Shown here piece by piece: positions 60,701 to 64,000 of a stretch of DNA of 64,000 bases (within the stretch, counting starts at the first letter, position 1; every line of letters begins with the position of its first letter). The position numbers were made by a program, and so were the translations under genes. Location: NCBI GenBank assembly GCA_963681505.1, contig OY811973.1:13642237-13706236 (forward strand). The letters are read 5' to 3'. The stretch comes from Eunapius fragilis. Lineage: Eukaryota; Porifera; Demospongiae; Spongillida; Spongillidae. The notes under the pieces were generated by a model. The model worked only from the letters and a program-made list of their open reading frames with translations. It was not told the origin of the DNA and made no database searches.

Positions 60701-61112
60701 CAGGTATTAGTGTAGTGGTCCATTTGAGATAATAAAGTGATGTCTTACTTCGCGCTTGCCTCCCAGGGTTAGTATTTCAATATTCCACTAAACATCGAAC
60801 GTCAGCCGGTCATCAGTCTGATCGCTCGAGGTTATTTATATTATTGGTGAGAGGATTATAATTGCACATAAACATTGTTAATTCGATTAATAGTTAGTTA
60901 ATCGACCCCCCTCCCCTCCCTCAAAAAATTACGTCAACTATGTAGTAATTAAAAAACATATCTTGATTTTAACTTCATAATCCATAAAAATCTGAAACTC
61001 AAATTTTTACAGTGGAAAGAAAGAAAATTCCGCTATATGCTAAAATGTTATAGAATTCAATTTGGAATTTTTTTATGAATGTCCTCCAATGTATGGGGCA
61101 TTTCTGGATATG

Positions 61113-62135
61113 CTACCCACTCTGGGTATGTTTGAGACGACAGTCTCATTGCCAGGAGACATGTAACCCATGAAATCGCTCGAGTTCACAGTCACCAAGG
61201 TCCCACAGCTCAACCTCTTGGGACGTGATGCTATTGTCCGTTTAGGCATTAACCTTTCCGCACTTCTGAGTGTAACACATGTTGGAAAGCCGAGCTCTTC
61301 CCTCGTGCTACCCATCTTTGATGAACTGAAGCCCGATTTGGTCCTCCAAGATTCATGCAGGCAGCTCTGCCAAGAGTTTCCTGACCTCTTCAAGCCTGAA
61401 CTTGGTTGCCTAAAAGGTTTCCAGCTTGAGTAAAGTTCAGGCCAGAGGCACAACCAATCATTTGCAGGCCTTGTGTGGTCCCCTTTGCTATCCAGGATGA
61501 CCTCTGCCAGGCCTATGATGCCGGGATTGCTGGAGGAGTGAGGCAACCTACTCAATTCTGTGCCTATGGGACCCCTGTGGTTCCCATTCGCAAGGCTGCT
61601 ATTCCTGGTAAAACTGCTAAACATATAGGGTTTGCGGAGACTACTCGATTACAGTCAACCATCAGCTGGAACCACATCGTCATCCCATGCCTCATCCTGA
61701 AGATCTCATGCGGAAGTTGGGTGGTGGGTATATGGTTTTACAAAGGTTGACCTGGCGGATGCCTATAACCAAATAATGTTGGCTCCCGAAAGTCAAAAGC
61801 GTTTGGCTCTCAGCACCCACCGAGGGGTACTGCTTCATATGCGACTTCCATTTGGTATTAGCTCAGCTCCTGGCTATTTTCAGGAGATCATGGACCAGCT
61901 GACCAGCGACTTTTGAGGGGTGGCTGTCTACATAGATGACATCCTGGTCAGTGATACCACTGCCTCTGAACACCTCCAGAACCTACGTGCTCTCTTCCAA
62001 TAACGAGAAAGCAAGGGTCTTCGCTGTCATTTGGAGAAGTGTGTTTTTGCACAACCTTGTGTGGAGTACCTCGGCCACATCCTGTCTGGTCATGCATGGG
62101 ATAGCTAAAGGTCCAAAGGTGAACAAGATATAAAA
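61113..62135 (+). pseudogene. Gypsy-type LTR retroelement relic (protease end and RT), second lineage
   Basis: Contains a protease-RT bridge (NLLGRDAIVRLGI, DELKPDLVLQD), then RT segments (FTKVDLADAYNQIMLAPES, RLPFGISSAPGYFQEIMDQL) and the catalytic YIDD box. It differs in sequence from the relics at 3193 and 50233. It is broken in several places, and no LTRs or integrase are seen. It fills the gap between X copies B and C. Confidence 0.8.
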
Positions 62136-62219
62136 ATTTAATTAAAATAAAATTGGTGATGTAAGATATGTAGACAGCAATTGAGTAAAAAGTAAGCTAA
62201 AGGAAACAAGGAAATACCT

Positions 62220-63132
62220 CATATCCAGAAATGCGCGGTCAAAGGGAATTGACAATTGTTGCGGTTTGTACATTCGCGTATACTTCCGGATAACTCCCAT
62301 AGAAAATGAACGGCGTTTTATAAACTTGATTGCTATTTAATAACGTAATAGGGTACAACTTTTGTGGCTATCAATATTGTTTCAGATACGTACGATCTTG
62401 ATTTACCTAAACAAAAAACAACTGCTTTGTATTGAAAATTGTTGTAGTTTTTGTGAAAACAGCACTTTCCATAGAGATGTATGGAAAATCAACTTTTTTG
62501 CACCTAATTAAGGTATTCTGCAGCTCATAATTCTTACACCAGTTTAGATTCAGATTTTGTGGGCCTCCAGAATAAGAGATCATGCAGTTCTATTATTTTT
62601 AGAGATATTTAAAAAAATTTACCTAGTATAGATTTCGGCCATTTGAATTTTAAATTGTTTTGGGTCACAATGAGTAGGATACAATTAGCGCCATCTTATT
62701 AAGTGTTTTTAATGTAGCTTCCATGGATACAGATACATGGCTAAATGCAAATTAATTAATTAACTGGAACGTTGGCTTATTGAATAGGTTATTTGTCTAG
62801 TGCAAATGATGTCATGAGACCTGTTCAGCGCTGGCTGTACCAAGGACTACAACATTAGTCGTTGACTGTACCATGTGAGAGTGTACGTGTATTCATCCAC
62901 TTCTTGTGCGCGCGCGAGATCTGGAGTTCGTGCGTGTGTTTGTATGTGTGATTGCGTGTGTCTACATGTAGGCCTATGTGTGTGAGTGCGTGTGCGTGTG
63001 TGTGTGTGTGTGCGCGCGCGCTCACACACATACACGCACACGACTCAAACTATGCATGCAGAGGGGAAAAAGAGGAAGGATTCATAGCCATTCGCACAAC
63101 GCCCGTGAGCGCGCGCGTTCGTGTGATTGTAA

Positions 63133-63199
<67 letters not shown>

Positions 63200-64000
63200 G
63201 TGTGTGTGTGTGCGCGCGCGCGCGCGTGTATGAATCTATGTATTTATGTATGTATATGTGTATGTATCGACGATCTATTTACATCAGTAGCCTATGTCTG
63301 AGTACGTATATGTATTTTTTTAGGTACTAAACTTGGTTTAATGTCTGGTAAATGGGATCGGAGCCTATATGTCTGGAAAATCTCTGAGGACACTCTCACC
63401 TCTATTGAGACCAAATGTGTCTAATAAGGGAGCCTATAGGTCTAGCAAAGCATAACCCTCACCTCTGTTCAAACCATCACACCTTTTACCCCCTCAATGA
63501 CACTGCTAAACTGATATGGTTCCAGGTCCATGCATATATAAACAGTGGTGGTTGGTGGGCATCACTCAGTCTTACATTCAGCTACATGTAAAGCACTGCT
63601 GCCTGAATCGCTTACCCACCCATCACTCCACCTGTGCATTGATTGTACTTGTACACATGTTTGCTGTGTTAACTATCAATGGTGGGCGGCACCCTTCGGG
63701 CTTCTACACCCTGACCTAACCACTTAACCTTGACCAGCGTCATGGTGGCACTGGCCGACCCAATGGTAACCAGCGTTACCCATTGGTCCCAGTTAGGCTC
63801 AGCGGTGGGGGGTCAGCACCCCTTGGCAGACCCGACTGGCTGGCTGCTGCCTGCCCCCTTTATGGGCACACAACATACTTATCAGTCAAACTCGCAAAGG
63901 GGGACAGGGCAACTCACAGTTTGCATGTGCAGGTACAACTGTCAGCATACGAGAGCATTTAGACAGCATTAAGTATGTGCTTGTGTATAAAATTTTGATT
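62220..64000 (+). mobile_element. X element copy C (left part; runs off the window)
   Basis: Starts CATATCCAGAAATG and matches 19805-21590 of copy A almost base for base by eye, including the 657-bp insertion (about 63316-63972). Copies A and C therefore separated recently. Confidence 0.85.
62995..63228. repeat. (TG/CG)n microsatellites in X copy C
   Basis: Same tracts as 20575-20812. Confidence 0.9.

Larger units (their letters stand above)
55754..61112 (+). mobile_element. X element copy B (complete)
   Basis: 5.36 kb from CATATCCAGAAATG to CATTTCTGGATATG, uninterrupted by Z. No protein-coding gene was found, so it is probably non-autonomous. It carries two MITEs absent from copies A and C, and lacks the 657-bp insertion of A and C. 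Immediate flanks (G left, C right) show no target duplication. Confidence 0.8.

Overview
The window is eukaryotic and looks like genome sequence from a marine invertebrate, most plausibly a demosponge. This is an inference from the short introns (about 40-100 bp in places) with clean GT/AG boundaries, an adhesion-type GPCR, a HECT ligase gene and a very dense, nested transposon landscape with long (CA/TG)n tracts. No species can be named from the sequence alone. I see no prokaryotic operons, rRNA or tRNA.

Layout. 1-250 is an open exon-like stretch of an unrecognised gene. 250-2090 is repeat-rich spacer ending in a long TG microsatellite. 2091-9705 is a nest of repeats: Gypsy-type relics, a large inverted-repeat structure (2754-9705), and inside it a 2.3-kb foldback element (6129-8471), a 759-bp element (8515-9273) and a small hAT-like MITE (4192-4384). 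10.9-17.6 kb holds the one clear ordinary host gene, an adhesion GPCR on the + strand (ectodomain, HRM, GAIN/GPS, seven-helix domain, short tail), with a LINE-type endonuclease-domain ORF in one intron and minisatellites around it. 17.6-19.8 kb is spacer with an in-frame 24-bp minisatellite.

19.8-49.0 kb is a Russian doll. A long, apparently non-coding transposon (called X here, termini CATATCCAGAAATG) starts at 19805 and ends at 48983. It is split by a 22.9-kb element (called Z, 23597-46495) with a 6-bp target duplication and about 2.5-kb inverted repeats tipped by arrays of a 13-bp CATCGATC satellite. Z carries a multi-exon HECT ubiquitin-ligase gene on the + strand and, divergently, a Ulp1-like cysteine protease gene on the - strand. 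The right arm of Z is itself split by a 10.3-kb X-related insertion (35260-45552), and the left arm preserves the empty site. A ubiquitin ligase together with a Ulp1-type protease in a satellite-tipped giant inverted-repeat element is the best candidate here for an undescribed system.

49-55.4 kb contains another Gypsy relic, broken by a Ginger1-type DNA transposon whose transposase has integrase, Ulp1 protease and PHD-finger domains. The Ginger has a hAT element in its left end and a TA-flanked MITE in an intron. 55.75-61.11 kb is a second complete X copy with two MITE insertions. 61.11-62.13 kb is a third Gypsy-type relic, and 62.22 kb to the window end is the start of a third X copy, almost identical by eye to the one at 19.8 kb. 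Several insertions are defined exactly because a paralogous copy supplies the empty site.
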